Assembly: GCA_023974075.1 (NCBI GenBank) | Contig: CM043800.1 | Location: 27,000,952-27,064,951, forward strand | Direction of reading: 5' to 3' | Length of the DNA: 64,000 nucleotides | DNA from: Chaenocephalus aceratus | Lineage: Eukaryota > Chordata > Actinopteri > Perciformes > Channichthyidae | In this document: one piece after another, positions 1-16,240 of the stretch | Numbering within the stretch: the first letter of the stretch is position 1 | How the letters are laid out: each line of letters starts with the position of its first letter | Position numbers and translations under genes: made by a program | Notes under the pieces: generated by a model | Told to the model about the DNA's origin: nothing | Seen by the model: only the letters and a program-made list of their open reading frames with translations | The model's database searches: none

Positions 1-2112
1 AACGCACCTTGTTTTCTTTAATCCAACAGGATATAACATGACAACTGAGATTTAGAGATGCTGGTAGGTGTGATTTGTTTAACTCAGGCAGAGCTAGCTA
101 ACTGTAGTTTAGTGTGCTAAGCTAATTTAAAAGTAACTGGCTGTAGTTTCATATTTACCAAACAGACATGGGAATGACAATGATCTTCTGTTCTTACTCA
201 AAAGAAACCTATTTCCCAAAAACGTGAAACCATTCCTTTAAATTATAAAGAATATAACTGGTGGTTTGACTATTAATTGGCGCTAAAGAAAGATAAAGAT
301 AAATCCCAAATGTTGCTCTGAACGTTTTCTTTGCGTTTTCTGGTTGTTATACTAGATGGCAAAGGACTAATGATCCTGATGGTGTTGACCGTGCAGTCGT
401 TTTCGGTAATCAGGGTTGTCATCACTGCTCCCTTCCTCTTGTTTTAAATAAACAAGTGTTTATGTTAATTAAACCGCAATGCAAAGCTAACACCTGCATA
501 TCGAGAACAATAAACACGTACAGGGCTAACGTCCTCGTATCCATCAGACATGTAAGGCATTTTTTATTGTTTTGCCTTGCCAGGTTCACCTTGCTTCACA
601 GTTAGTGAGAGCAGAGGTGAATAAAGATCGAGAAAGAGTTTGACTACTGACGACATATATTTAAGCCCTATTAAACGGTTTCATTTTGTATTTTCATTAT
701 GTACAATGTTATTTTAGCAATATGCAATTGATTTAGGTTGACGCTGTGTTTTTTATTTTAAGATAGCCTATTGTGTAAAAGCTGCACTTTACACATTACA
801 GAACATCATGTCTGCTGTGCGGTTGTAATTTAAAGAGGGCGAAATTAACCATAAAGCCAAATGAGCTGACATCACGTGTCAAAAACGACGCAATCTGTCA
901 CTCTGAATTGTTCATTTAAACGTCGTAATCTCAGAATGTCGTTCCAACGTCTAAACGTGGCGCCGTCGCTCGCGCCTTGATAGACCGCAATCTGAAGACA
1001 TTGAACCGTCCGCCTGTAGCAAGAGACGAGGCCGGTGCTTCTCTAAAGTGTGGTTTTTCTCTCTGTGTTTCCTTATGGCTACTGTGGAACTTGAAACATT
1101 TTGGGAAAAATGTGTTTTATTGTTTTAGCCTTTTTTTGTTTATGATGCTGTAATTATAAAACATCTGACTGGGTTAACTTTTATATATTTCGTTGGTTTT
1201 GATCTTTTGTGTTTCTGTGTGTTTCTTTGACAGCAGACTAATTTACTAAATTTACATTTTTGCAGGATTTATTCTTGTAATCCCCCCCCACACACACACA
1301 CACACACACACTATAATACAGGAGTAATTAGCATTTCGATTTTGTTTATTGTTATTATAAATATGTGTCACCACTTTAAACATTTCATATTTAGGCAATC
1401 AAACTACTACTGTGAGCAACACACAAATCACATGGCACAAAAGTCTGTTAAAAGCTTAAACGTATAAATACAAAAGGTTTGGTCCAAAAAGAGAACAATT
1501 TAGGATTTACTGTGATTAAATTAAATATTACAATGAAAGCATACGATTAATGCAATACAGAATACAGTGTCATTTTCTTTTTAAATAACAGTAATAATAT
1601 ATATTAGTAATTTTACTTGATACTCATCTTGCAGCTGGAGCTTATTTTAAAAATGTTTTTAGTATAATTATACATAACCATATCTTTCCAGTGCACCTTG
1701 TTTTAAATAAATGATAAGAGCTAGAGTCTGAAAGCTAATTACCCCAAAAAACTGCCTTAATATTACATATTCATATTATTTTCACTTACTCGATAATCTT
1801 TTGATGAATTTCAGTCATGAACTACCAATATTCAATATATTTTGTATCATTTGTATCTTTCAAATACAGGGGAAAAAATGTGTTTACTACAGGGGATCTT
1901 TTGTCAATAATTAGCATTAAGCATTAAGACTTTTTTATGCTGTCAGATTTTCTTTTAAATATAATGAAACCTCCCCATGATTATCTTAAGAGACACAATG
2001 TCCACTCTAAAAAACTGCTATAAAAACATTTTATATTAATATGATTTTTTACTTTCTCTGAGTTCTATTTCTAACAATATAACATAACCAAAATGATTAA
2101 AATGATGTTTTC
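1..2112. other. Intergenic DNA, no gene recognised
   Basis: AT-rich sequence with no convincing exon. It holds a (CA)n run at about 1289-1311. A CpG-richer patch lies at about 880-1050 (for example GGCGCCGTCGCTCGCGCC near 959), in an otherwise CpG-poor stretch. That patch could be a promoter or first non-coding exon of a gene lying to the left, but nothing in the window confirms it. The part near 2112 is probably the 3' UTR of the minus-strand gene that ends at 2113. Confidence 0.5.
1289..1311. repeat. (CA)n microsatellite
   Basis: Uninterrupted CA dinucleotide run preceded by a short C tract. Confidence 0.9.
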
Positions 2113-4087
2113 CTAGCAGTTTGGTGACCTCCTGTCCTTTAAGATGTCAGTGAATAGCCAGTCATCCTCATGTGGCGGTGTTTGTATAGGACGGTGCTCT
2201 GGAATATGAAGTGGGACAGGGAATGACTGAGCAATTCCCTCAAATGGTATAAAGTTTTGGTTATTTTCACAATTTACCAGCATACAGGGACTCTCCTCCT
2301 GGGGACGCTGGTACGTCTGAAGCTCTGAGGCGTTGTATTGGTAGCCAATCAATGTGGATGTTGGGAGCTGGGCGATATTTGTCTCTTGGTTTGCCTTAAA
2401 ATTGTTAAACTGTTTCTCATCAGCGACTTCATTTTGTCTCTGTGCCTGCAAGCTCCACTGAAAGTTGTTTATGGGCAACGCCTGATCCCCATGATAACTG
2501 TATCTGTACTTGCCTGTCTCACCGTATTCATCCTCCACCTCAGAGCTTCTGAACATATCTGACTGATCTGCAAGTCCAACATCATCAGCACCGACTTCCT
2601 GCCCAGAGTCACCTTGGCAGGCACAGATACTTTCAAAATAGGCCTCGACATCCATGCAGCCTCCGAAGTCTTTACTGCCAACACTGAAAAGATCCATGAT
2701 ATCTGCCCACTGACTCTCTGAAATGTCAGCGATGCTCCTCTGGGCCTGAGGGGAGATGTCTGTGAACATCTGGATTGAGAAGTCGCACGACGAGTCCAGA
2801 GGCAGAGGAGAGAGAGAAGGAGAGATGTCTGTGTTTTGGTTGAAGTGGATGAAGCCAGAGTCCTGCTGAGTTGAGTCTTCAGAGGAGTTGTTGGCTGACT
2901 CCAGCTGACTTTCACCGTTGTAACACTCAGAATATAAGAGATCTTCCTCGTGGTGATAGTCTATGCCTTGTTGGGAGCCCATATGTAATAATGATGATGA
3001 TAGGGGAATGTCTTTTTTCTGTCTTTCTTTGCTGTTGTTCTTCTTTTTAGCTTTGCAGGTGGTGGGCTGTGATTTGGGATGTTTCTTCCAGAGGGGTCCT
3101 GAATCCTGCTGCTTCTTTTCACTGATTTCAATGTTAGTGAACATGTTGCTTTTAGATTTAGAGATGCCTTCTGTGTGAGTGCTGCATTTATCTGGCTCTG
3201 GTAGATCACCACCTTGAGCTGGGATCCCTGACCGGTCAGCTGTCTCTGGTTTCTGTGATGTTGGAGAGGATGTGGTTTTTTCTTCTTCCTCATGACAAAG
3301 AGAAGATGCCAGCCGGTGGTTTGCTGCTTCTATGTCTGCAAACTTTCTGTAAAGAGACAGACGAGGAGAAAGATCAAACATTGAACCACAGCAATTTTAA
3401 TGTAATCATAAAAAAACTGTTTTAATGTTGATGGATAAAAGCTTTTTTGCTCTTTGGAAATATTACTCTCATGTTTGCACGTTAACATGACGCTACATCC
3501 AGTTTACCACAAAGACTATAAAACCAATTGTCCTACAGAACAATCTGCCATCCAACAACACGTTTAAAAAAAAAAAAGTGTTCAAGGCGACATTTTGTGG
3601 TTTTACCATGGACTATATATATATAAAGGTTTTACAGGGAGTTATGTGTTACCTAGGTACAATGACTTTCTTTTGTTTTATGATTTTATAAGTCTGCGTG
3701 CCAAGATAAGCTAACAGGCTGCTGGCTTGATCTTATAATACTCACTGCACAGATAACACAGTTGTATGAAGCTTCTAATTCTTGGCAAAAATGTAAAAAA
3801 GCATATTTCCAGAAATGTCAAACTTTGACATTAAAATGAAGCCATTTCTACTTGTGAGACATCTTCAAAAAGAGATACTCTGATAGGTAGCCAACACACC
3901 TCTGGATCATGTTTTGCAGGAAGCGCCGGTGGTTGACCTGACGTTTGGACGGCCGGTTCTTCCTGGGCTTCTGAAGAGTCCTCATCATGTGACCCGCTGC
4001 TGAGGTCACAAAGGTGTAGAGGTCACGACCCCACGGGACGCCTCGCTCCAGCCCGGGCTCCAGAGTCACAGAGAGGAAGGGTCGCAT
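2113..4087 (-). CDS. FAM181-family-like protein, two coding exons
   Basis: Minus-strand gene. Exon A is 4087-3900 and exon B is 3346-2113. The donor (CAGAG/gtgtgt) and acceptor (ctctttacag/A) join in phase, giving R-K-F-A-D, and the stop is TAG at 2115-2113. The product is about 473 aa. The N-terminal part has a basic motif, KRQVNHRRFLQNMIQR, preceded by FVTSAAGHMM and a KP pair. This resembles the FAM181 family signature (F-I-x-S-A, then K-R-K-V-N-H-R-K-Y-L-Q-K-Q-I-K-R). The remainder is Ser/Gln/Asp-rich and looks disordered, ending DDWLFTDILKDRR. The start ATG follows directly after tctcttgcag/CC, so at least one upstream 5' UTR exon is likely; a donor-like site at 6360 (AATAAG/gtacaa, minus) is a candidate. 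FAM181 proteins are poorly characterised and no function is claimed. The exon pair is well supported; the family name is tentative. Confidence 0.6.
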
Positions 4088-4713
4088 GGCTGCAAGAGAG
4101 AGAGAGCGGGGCTAGAGTGAGAAAGAGACACAAGGACATAAGGACATTAAAGGTCCCATGTCATGGCCAGTTCTACTCATCTTAATTCCATTGTTGAGGT
4201 ATACTAAAATTGATTTATATTGTGCAATTTTCCAAAATGGCATTGGTTTATCATACAACATCTCTGTATAGTTGTGTATTCACTCTCTGTCCTAAACGGC
4301 TTGTTGGAGCTCCAGCCCCCCCCCCCCCCTCCCCCTATGAGCCCAGTGGCCGTCTGCGACACAGCGAGACACACACACACCCGCAGCCTGGCTGGGAGTT
4401 TGTGTGTGTGTGTGTGTGTGCTTACACACCGACCCACAGCCTCGCTGCGTCCTGCCGTCTCAGGGAGGAGAAATCGGCGGAGCTGCAGCTGAGAAAAGAA
4501 GAGTGTGTGGTAACGGCACCACGGATTGGTCCATTTGGGTATGGGCACGTCACTGTACCCAGGAAGAAAAAGAGAAATCTCCAACGAGGCTTCTGGGGCA
4601 GCATAGACAGGTATTTTCTATGTACTTTGAGGGTGTGTGACTTTGCAGACCGTTTACATGCATAACAACCTTCATAACACACAAGGGGATGGGTAATAAC
4701 CGGAAAAGCATGA

Positions 4714-5566
4714 CATTAGCACTTCTTTATTAAATATTATGAATATGTCTTTATTATCAGGCTATGTTCCAGAATCATTCAAAGTAGCAGTGATAAAACC
4801 GCTTCTTAAAAAGCACAACCTCGATCCAGAGGTTTTAGCCAACTATAGACCTATTTCTAATCTTCCGTTCCTCTCAAAAATTTTGAGAAAGCAGTCGCAA
4901 AACAGTTGTGTGATTACTTAAAAAAACAATGATTTATTTGAAGATTTTCAGTCTGGCTTTAGAACATATCAGAGCACAGAGACAGCTCTGGTTAAAGGCA
5001 CAAATGACTTAATAGCCTCAGACAAAGGACTTGTCTCTATTCTTGTTTTGCTCGATGTCAGTGCCGCATTTGATACTATATATCGACCATGACATCCTAT
5101 TGCAAAGACTAGAGCACTTAGTTGGCATAATGGGAACTGCTTTAGGCTGGTTTAGGTCCTATCTATCTGAACGCTCTCAGTTTGTGTGTGTCAACGATGA
5201 ATCTTCCATCCAAACCAAAAGTTAGCCATGGAGTGCCACAGGGCTCAGTGCTGGGACTTATTTTGTTCACATTATATATGCTTCCGTTAGGCAATATTAT
5301 AAGGAATCACTCTGTACATTTTCATTGTTATGCGGATGATACTCAACTATATTTATCAATCAAGCCTGATGAAATTAAACATCTAAATAAAATTCAAGAC
5401 TGCCTCAAGGACTTAAAAACGTGGATGACCTTGTACGATGTGAGGGTCCAAGGACAGAGGGTGTTGTATTGTTATACTGATATTCTGTACAAACTGTGAA
5501 GTCCACTGAGACAAATGTAACATTTGTGATATTGGGCTATATAAATAAACATTGATCAATTGATCA

Positions 5567-5635
<69 letters not shown>
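4714..5635 (+). mobile_element. L2 (Maui-type) LINE fragment: RT part and 3' tail
   Basis: Translation in shifting frames gives reverse-transcriptase blocks: [54 protein letters not shown] and the catalytic CYADDTQLYL (about 5325-5350). At least two frameshifts and a stop break the frame, so this is a dead, 5'-truncated copy. RT is followed at once by 3' UTR (cttgtacgatgtgagg...) and a (TTGA)n tail, so the end of RT has been deleted. The 3' UTR matches the copy at 54084-54475. Confidence 0.8.
5563..5635. repeat. (TTGA)n microsatellite, LINE tail
   Basis: Nearly pure TGAT/TTGA tetranucleotide run at the 3' end of the L2 fragment. L2 elements typically end in short tandem repeats. Confidence 0.9.
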
Positions 5636-5649
5636 CATGGGACCTTTAA

Positions 5650-7312
5650 AGGATTAGAAAGGTGAGAAAATACAACATTTTGTTGCAAATTATATAGAGG
5701 TGAAATGCACTTTAAGTTATTTAACATGAGGAATATGTTAGGAATGTATCTCTTTCAAATTCCTAACATTAAATAACATGTATAATGCATTCATTAGTGC
5801 CAATAAACTAAAGCAGCCAGTACAATGTAGAACTCTTGGAAATAAAACCGTTTTTAAATTGTACAAACGTAACTACAATATGGGTACTTGCACTTGTAAA
5901 TACATTTGTATGCTACTTAATACTCCTGAGTGCTCAATTAAAAGGTGTAATTGTAATTTGAACAGTTAATTTATTTCACAGTTGTAACTATGCAGATAAA
6001 GCAATTATATACACAACCTGAGTTTCTAAAATACAATGCAATGCTCAAAAGTATTCTGCTCAACAGTACAATATATGAATAGAAAACTGCTTCACCTCAA
6101 CCAGCTGCAAAATTAAATGCTGCTTACATATTAATGGCAAGACTAATCTAATAATATAAATAGTTAAAAATATAACACCAATAGTAGCTGTTTTCTGCAC
6201 AATTTGACTTTCAATTTAAATGTTATGCTAATAAAATAACAATATTCTTCTCTAATAACTGACACAGAGGATTGATCAATTAGACACATACAATAATTGC
6301 AGTTTGTTATGTTTAGTTTTGTTCAGCTTCATCTCCATAAAAAATAAAATCACTTGTACCTTATTCCTCGTCAGCTGCTGTGTGTCTTCGTATCTTTGCA
6401 ATCTGCACTGAGGACTGAACCCTCCTCTGTCAGGCTGCCTCAGAGAGAAGGAGGTGGTCATTTCATTGTTTATGTATGTCTTTGCAGGTCTGTGTGCGCA
6501 AATGAAGTCAAGTGACACAAACGCTCAATTCAAATGCACACATTCCCCCTTTTCCCCTCCCCAGCAGCATGAATAGAAAACAACTTGACAAATTGATAGT
6601 GGAAGAGGAAGTGAGACACGATGAGAGGCTCTGAAAAGAAAGAGGCAATTAAGTCAACCGCTCGTGGAGTTGTGGGCACGCGTCTCCATTCTGTGTCGCA
6701 CCAAAGGCAGCTTGTTAAATACAGCGACACACGAACACACCAGTTGAGCCAGTTAACAAGCTCTTAATTGATCAGCTTAAACTCTGGCTCTAATTATCAC
6801 ATTCTCAGAGGGAAGAGCTAAAATGGTTGCTAGTGGCTTTAATTGACCTTTGCAATTCAATAGCACACCTTCCATGTACAGAGTTTTACATATCTATGGA
6901 AGCAGGTGGGCGGAGAGAGGCTAGCATTTGCACTCAAATAAAAAAAATGTTTTGCTTTCATGGTTTTACTAATTAAAACTGACCTCATCCTGAGTTTCAG
7001 TTGAGTGTGATTTGGTGTTACTCTCACATCCAGAATACCATTGAGATATCTATGTTTCTTGTTACTGGTTAACTGTCTTATTTAAATGTTATATAAAATA
7101 TGGAAAGAGCAACATGTGACAACAATGACTCAGATATACAGTCTCATCGCAGTCTAGAAAGGTTATTAAATATTGTATTATCGGCCTTTTATTGATATGT
7201 ACTAACTTTTAAACATTTGCCTACGGTTATCTTTTAGTTTTTTGTGAACTTGTGTTTACCCCTATATTTTCTTTTAGGATTATATTGCTCTTTCTTTCCT
7301 AACCCTATCTCA

Positions 7313-7356
<44 letters not shown>

Positions 7357-8500
7357 TTAATCAACCTATTTGGAAAAGTCAAATGGGGAGGGATAGGGGA
7401 GGACTGGCATTCACTTTTATGGTATTTTCAAAACATCAATTCAAGAATAATCCAAATAAATTCACTGACTAACACAAGAAGACCCTGTATTCTCAAATAC
7501 CTTTCTGGCCTTTTTGATTCCACAAGTCCATGGCAATTTACCCAAAGCACAGAAACTGAGGAGTGGCATTTGGCCTATTTATAGAGACACCAGCACATGT
7601 GCTTCTGACCAGAGAGCTGCAAAGCTCACTGTCTGCTGTGGTCTCCACTTCAACTCTTCCCCAAGTGACACAAATCTGTGGTAAGTTGATGTTATGTGTC
7701 TACATGTATGACTCAAGTGGCTTTCGGTACAATATAGGCCATACAAAAAGATGTGTGCAATGGACACTAAGGAAGCTTCAGTCAGTTTTTGTGCATAAGT
7801 AACTGTACAGTATAGCTTGTCAGGATGTATTTTCCACAACCTCTCTGTCTGCTGCTGTTCCTCACATATGTTGTTTTCTCAGATTCTTCTCTGGGCTGAT
7901 AAAGGTCTTATCACACTTTCTGTGCGCTGGTGGAAGAACTTTGACCCGGTGAGAAGTCCTCAGCCCCTCCCTCTCTGGTCCAACAGAACCAATCAGAGAG
8001 GAGCTCTGAGTGTCTTTGGCCCTGGTGATATAAGGAGAGGGTCAGAAGAGCTATATTCTGAAAGGTACGTTTATACTTATTGGGTATTGTAATAGTCATA
8101 ACTTAGAGTGGTTCAAGACACAGCAATTACCATTTTAGATATGCCATTTAAATCACTATAAGTGAGTGATCATCATCATTTTGGCCATCTCACATTTAAA
8201 AAATTGTAGCCTATTTAAACTTTATTTAACCAGAGTCCTAGATAATTTCAATACCTTAATAAAAACAGTTGTGTTGTAGGCTAGAATTTTCTTTACTAAA
8301 ATAAGATTTTGAATGCAGGGATTTTACCTGTATTTTTTACAGTGTATAGTGCCAATTTTACAAGATCTGAATAGCCTACTTCTTCTACTCCTGAAAGTAA
8401 AACAATTCGACGAAATGAATATCAGATTCAAAATAATGCACAATAGCAACGCCTTCCTTGTTAATAAATATTTCCATATTGTGAAGCAGTCTTCCCAAGT
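5650..8500. other. Intergenic DNA upstream of mpv17l
   Basis: AT-rich and without a recognised coding exon. It holds a (GTCT)n run at 7313-7356. A likely mpv17l promoter and short non-coding first exon lie near 8030-8064: GATATAAGGAGAGG is followed about 25 bp later by CTGAAAG/gtacgt, a good donor. The minus-strand exon candidate ending at 6360 may belong to the FAM181-like gene. Confidence 0.4.
7313..7356. repeat. (GTCT)n microsatellite
   Basis: About eleven consecutive GTCT units. Confidence 0.9.
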
Positions 8501-8536
8501 GGGTTTATTGTGTTTTGTTGACTCTGGCAGGTCACC

Positions 8537-10010
8537 ATGCGGCGGGTCTGGGCTGTGTTCAGGGCTCACCCTTACGTCGGGAACGTGCTCGGCTACACCG
8601 CGCTTTTCGCCTCGGCCGACGTCATACAGCAGAGCGTGCTGGGGGGGGAACACGCGAGACCCGGCATCGACTGGTGTCAGACCGCTCGTGTGGCCACTGT
8701 GGGGTTCTGTTTCCATGCCAACTTCAACTACTTCTGGCTGCGGGCGCTGGAGCGCGCGCTGCCGGGGGGCGGGATCAGGGCGGTGACCGGGAAGGTGGCG
8801 GTGGATCAGATGGTCGCTGCCCCGCTCACCATCAGTGCCTTTTATATCGGTGAGTGTGGCACAAAGCGTATTAAAGTCCAAACATTTATCCATTTATTTA
8901 TCCCATATATTTGACCCCTAATGACCCAGCCGGTGTAATGGTGCAGATTGCAGAGGTTTTACAATTGTATGGCTTTATTGGCACATGCACAATGGCTGAA
9001 GCATAGTTTTGGCAATTAAAATCTTAGCATTGAAAGTCCCAGTAAATCAAATGAATTACAGTACATATACATTTCCTCCTCTCTCTGTATTGTAAAATGG
9101 GAACTCCTTTCTGTTATTAAATCCCATTTAATCTGAGGGTGACATGTGGCCTATAGCCTACTTTATTCTAAAAACACTGATTTGCTATTGTTATAAATAT
9201 AATACTTGGGGAAAATGCTAAAATAAATATAGTCATTGTGCATTTATTATTGCATATGTTTAATGGTATGTTTGACTGCATTTGACATGTTTGCATGTTC
9301 AGCTGACCCGCTGGCTCTTTTGCAAATTGAATTGAAGATTACCATTTGTTGTAATTTATCTGGATTATTCTAATGTTTTTTTCCATTAAATGTTAGGAAA
9401 TATATTCAAAAATGACGCTTATGTGAAATAGTATTGCATTTTTAACCACATATTTTACCATATCAAAAAGAAAACATTAAATCTGAAGTAATATTTAAAA
9501 ATGAGAGGGTTTGAACAATGCTCACACATCATGTGTTTTGAACGATGGATCCATCAAGGAGTCAGTCAAATATTTAACAGACATCTCTTCTTCAGGTTTA
9601 AGTTTACTAGAAAACAAGGATGACGTGTTTGAAGACTGGAGACAGAAGTTCTGGACCTCTTATAAGGTATTCATACAGTTTCCCTCATTTCAATATTTAT
9701 TCCTCAGAAGAAATACATCTTTCTGTCACTTATCTATTGATCTTTCTCTCTAGACTGGAGTGATATATTGGTCAATAATGCAGGTGAAACATCCTTTTAT
9801 TCCCTATATCATTGTTTACTTTCTGGCTACATATTCAAATAATGTACATGCTGATATGTAACAATATTTCCATCTCTTCCACCATCGCAGGCAGTGAACT
9901 TCACCTTGGTTCCTCCTGTGGCTCGCACAGTGTTTCTGGGAGGCATCGCGCTGACTTTCACCATTTTCCTGTGTCACCTCAGACAGCAGAGTGACAACAA
10001 ACTTGAATAA
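8537..10010 (+). CDS. mpv17l: Mpv17-like protein (Mpv17/PMP22 family)
   Basis: Coding exons are 8537-8849, 9596-9666, 9754-9783 and 9891-10010. All have GT-AG borders and join in phase to 177 aa. The N-terminus MRRVWAVFRAHPYVGNVLGY matches the family opening (basic helix, then N-V-L-x-Y). FHANFNYFWLRALERALPG, DQMVAAPLTISAFY, the DDVFEDWRQKFW block and the C-terminal signature YWSIMQAVNFTLVPPVAR are diagnostic of Mpv17/PMP22 proteins, and of MPV17L in particular. The family consists of four-helix organelle membrane proteins; mammalian MPV17L is placed in peroxisomes or mitochondria and linked to reactive-oxygen metabolism. The ATG follows a splice-acceptor-like ctctggcag/GTCACC, which fits a non-coding first exon near 8064. 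A 30-bp third coding exon is unusually short but in phase. Confidence 0.9.
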
Positions 10011-10859
10011 ACCTGAGATCCTCAACTCCATGACGAATGTTTTTGTGTGGAACAACTGTGACATTAAAACGTTTTTTGAGGGCAGGATTGGGTGTCAAAG
10101 TTATACTGAGAAAACAAGGGAAGGAATACATAGAAATATGTGGTAATTCCAAATTGGGACATTTCTAGAAAATAGGATAAAGGTCACATCTCTGGGGAAC
10201 AGCTGATTAGCATATGGATTATTGTTCAGCTGTAGTTTGTTTCTTGTTTAAACAGTATAGTATCAAAATTGTATAATATTGTACAAAGAGTTTTAATCAT
10301 GCTATTAATATTTAATGATCCTTTAACTGTTTAAGTATGTCTTACTGGATAATATAATGTTATTAATGCTGCATTACATATTTAACCAATACAAAAATAA
10401 CAATTTTAAAATTATTTTCGTGTTGTCTTCTCAAAACAATTTAAGAAAATAGTATAATCGTTTAAATATCTCCTTTTGTCATAAACAGCCTGACACTGAA
10501 CCTTATATTTGTGTAGCCTCTTACTGCAAATTGTTTTGTTTAGTTGAATGCGGACAGTATCTAACCATTTTGTCCTTATTTTAGCCATATTTTACTTTTG
10601 TAAAATGAAACTCTTGAGGAAATTACCATCTTATATTATGTTATTTATCTATTACATTACATTTAAACAACAAAAGCAAAGTATAAACTTACTGTTAAAC
10701 ACTATCACCTGCATTTTTGTATAATAAATGCATACTAAAATATAATACCCTACCTGATAATAGCTCTTATGTGTGTAAGTAGGTCTCTGCACCACTAGAG
10801 GCGCTGTCATAAAAAGCCCGTCCTCTGTAACCAATCAGAGACCCGAGATTTCAGCCCAG

Positions 10860-10912
10860 TGTTTATCGCGAGACCTCGGCTCTTCCTTTTCCCTTTTCGC
10901 CCTGAGCCCAAG
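10860..10912 (+). promoter_or_regulatory. rpl18: rpl18 start region with 5' TOP-like pyrimidine tract
   Basis: A pyrimidine-rich stretch (CTCTTCCTTTTCCCTTTTCG) lies just upstream of the start codon. Vertebrate ribosomal protein mRNAs begin with a 5' terminal oligopyrimidine tract that couples their translation to mTOR signalling. The exact cap site cannot be fixed from sequence. Confidence 0.6.
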
Positions 10913-15059
<4,147 letters not shown>

Positions 15060-15093
15060 TCTGTGTCTTTGTTTTCCATGCAATCTGATACAA

Positions 15094-15099
15094 AATAAA
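15094..15099 (+). terminator. rpl18: rpl18 polyadenylation signal
   Basis: Canonical AATAAA 35 bp after the stop codon, with a TG/T-rich stretch (tatgtcttgtgttttttatt) about 20 bp downstream. Confidence 0.8.
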
Positions 15100-15439
15100 C
15101 GGTCGACTGTACGAAATGAATATGTCTTGTGTTTTTTATTGGAAAACCTGCACAGCCTGGCAAATAAATATATCACACACTGACGTTAATGATAAAATGA
15201 AACGTTCAACAACACAGCGTCAGAGGACCAGGATGAAGATAAAACGTCTCGCATTTATAACTTGTTTCCGTCCCTCAGAACCGTATTATTTCCTTTTATA
15301 GTCACTGAGGTTTTCACGTAAATCAGGTCAGGAATGTTTTGATCAGTATTGATTATGACTGTGCAAGGGGAAAATGAGTTGTCCAGGAAGTGTTGTCCTG
15401 TAAATGATTGGAGAATGTCGGTGGGTGTTGCAATGTTTT

Positions 15440-15563
15440 CCTTATCGCCATTGGACTTCCTCTCCGCCGCTCAAAGCTGCTGCTCCTGCGTCTCCAGACA
15501 CTTCCTGCACCGAGCTACAGCATTCAGTGACTATCTGTCGTCGTGAGGGGGAGACAAGATGAG
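15440..15563 (+). promoter_or_regulatory. sphk2: Probable sphk2 promoter and non-coding first exon
   Basis: A CpG-containing stretch ends in GACAAGATGAG/gtaatt, a plausible donor at 15564. The next clear sphk2 exon begins near 18681 after a tttag acceptor, so this is the best first-exon candidate between rpl18 and sphk2. It contains an ATG close to the donor, which would be an upstream start if transcribed. The 15.5-18.7 kb intron has one short repeat-like piece (16175-16240) and no other coding signal. Confidence 0.4.
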
Positions 15564-16174
15564 GTAATTTTGGCTGTTTTCCCTTTGATATGTTACATTA
15601 TTATTGTTCTTTCTAAGCCGAAGGTATCAAAAATATAAGTGTTTAAAAGTTAGGAATGTCCGGCTCCATGGAGTGAGTTTAAACCGACAGTTAGCTTAAC
15701 GTTGTTACCTGCGTTAACTTGGCTACCTCCTCATCAATCAACATATCAGACTTGAACTATCAAATGGGGGCTTTTCCGTACACCCATGGGGATGACTGGT
15801 AATTTTCAAGGGAATAAAGCTGAAATGGTGTCTTAAGTTAGCTTTAACTTAGGCTAAAAGCTGCTAACCACGGCTAACTGACACCGCTGTGTTGCGCTTG
15901 GCAGTTAGCAGTTTACAGTAGCTACTGTAGTCACAACATTAGCAAGCGGTCGCTATCCCTTTGATTTAACGTCAGGATTCGTAACTTTTTACGCCGTTGT
16001 GCCAGTTTGTGGTTATTTCAAAGGCTGTCACTGTTATGGAAATGGCTATTGGGTGTAGTGTTGCTGTAACTGTTGAACTACAGCCAGAGTTCAGTTGTTC
16101 AGCATGCTAACAGCTAACATTGGGTGGATGTCATCGTTAAAGTTTAACGGTTTGCTTTTTTTTACTTTATGTCA

Positions 16175-16240
16175 TCTAATCAAACTTTATTTATAAAGCA
16201 CTTTTCATTCACAAAAGTCACTCAAAGTGCTTTACTGAAT
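16175..16240 (+). repeat. SINE/LINE tail-like fragment
   Basis: The text aactttatttataaagcac followed by an inverted echo (aaagtgcttta) is typical of dispersed fish retroposon tails. Only a short piece is present, in the sphk2 first intron. Confidence 0.35.

Larger units (their letters stand above)
4151..5645. mobile_element. TTAA-flanked (piggyBac-like) MITE, split by an L2 LINE
   Basis: TTAA stands at 4147-4150 and again at 5646-5649. Just inside are inverted termini: AGGTCCCATGTCA at 4151 and TGACATGGGACCT at 5633-5645. TTAA target duplications are the hallmark of piggyBac-type transposition. The body (about 4151-4711) includes a C tract and CA/GT runs and has no transposase. An L2 LINE lies between about 4712 and 5638, so the original MITE was about 570 bp. 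The sequence at 4671-4711 matches, in reverse, the element end seen at 39142-39180, which supports this reading. Confidence 0.65.
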
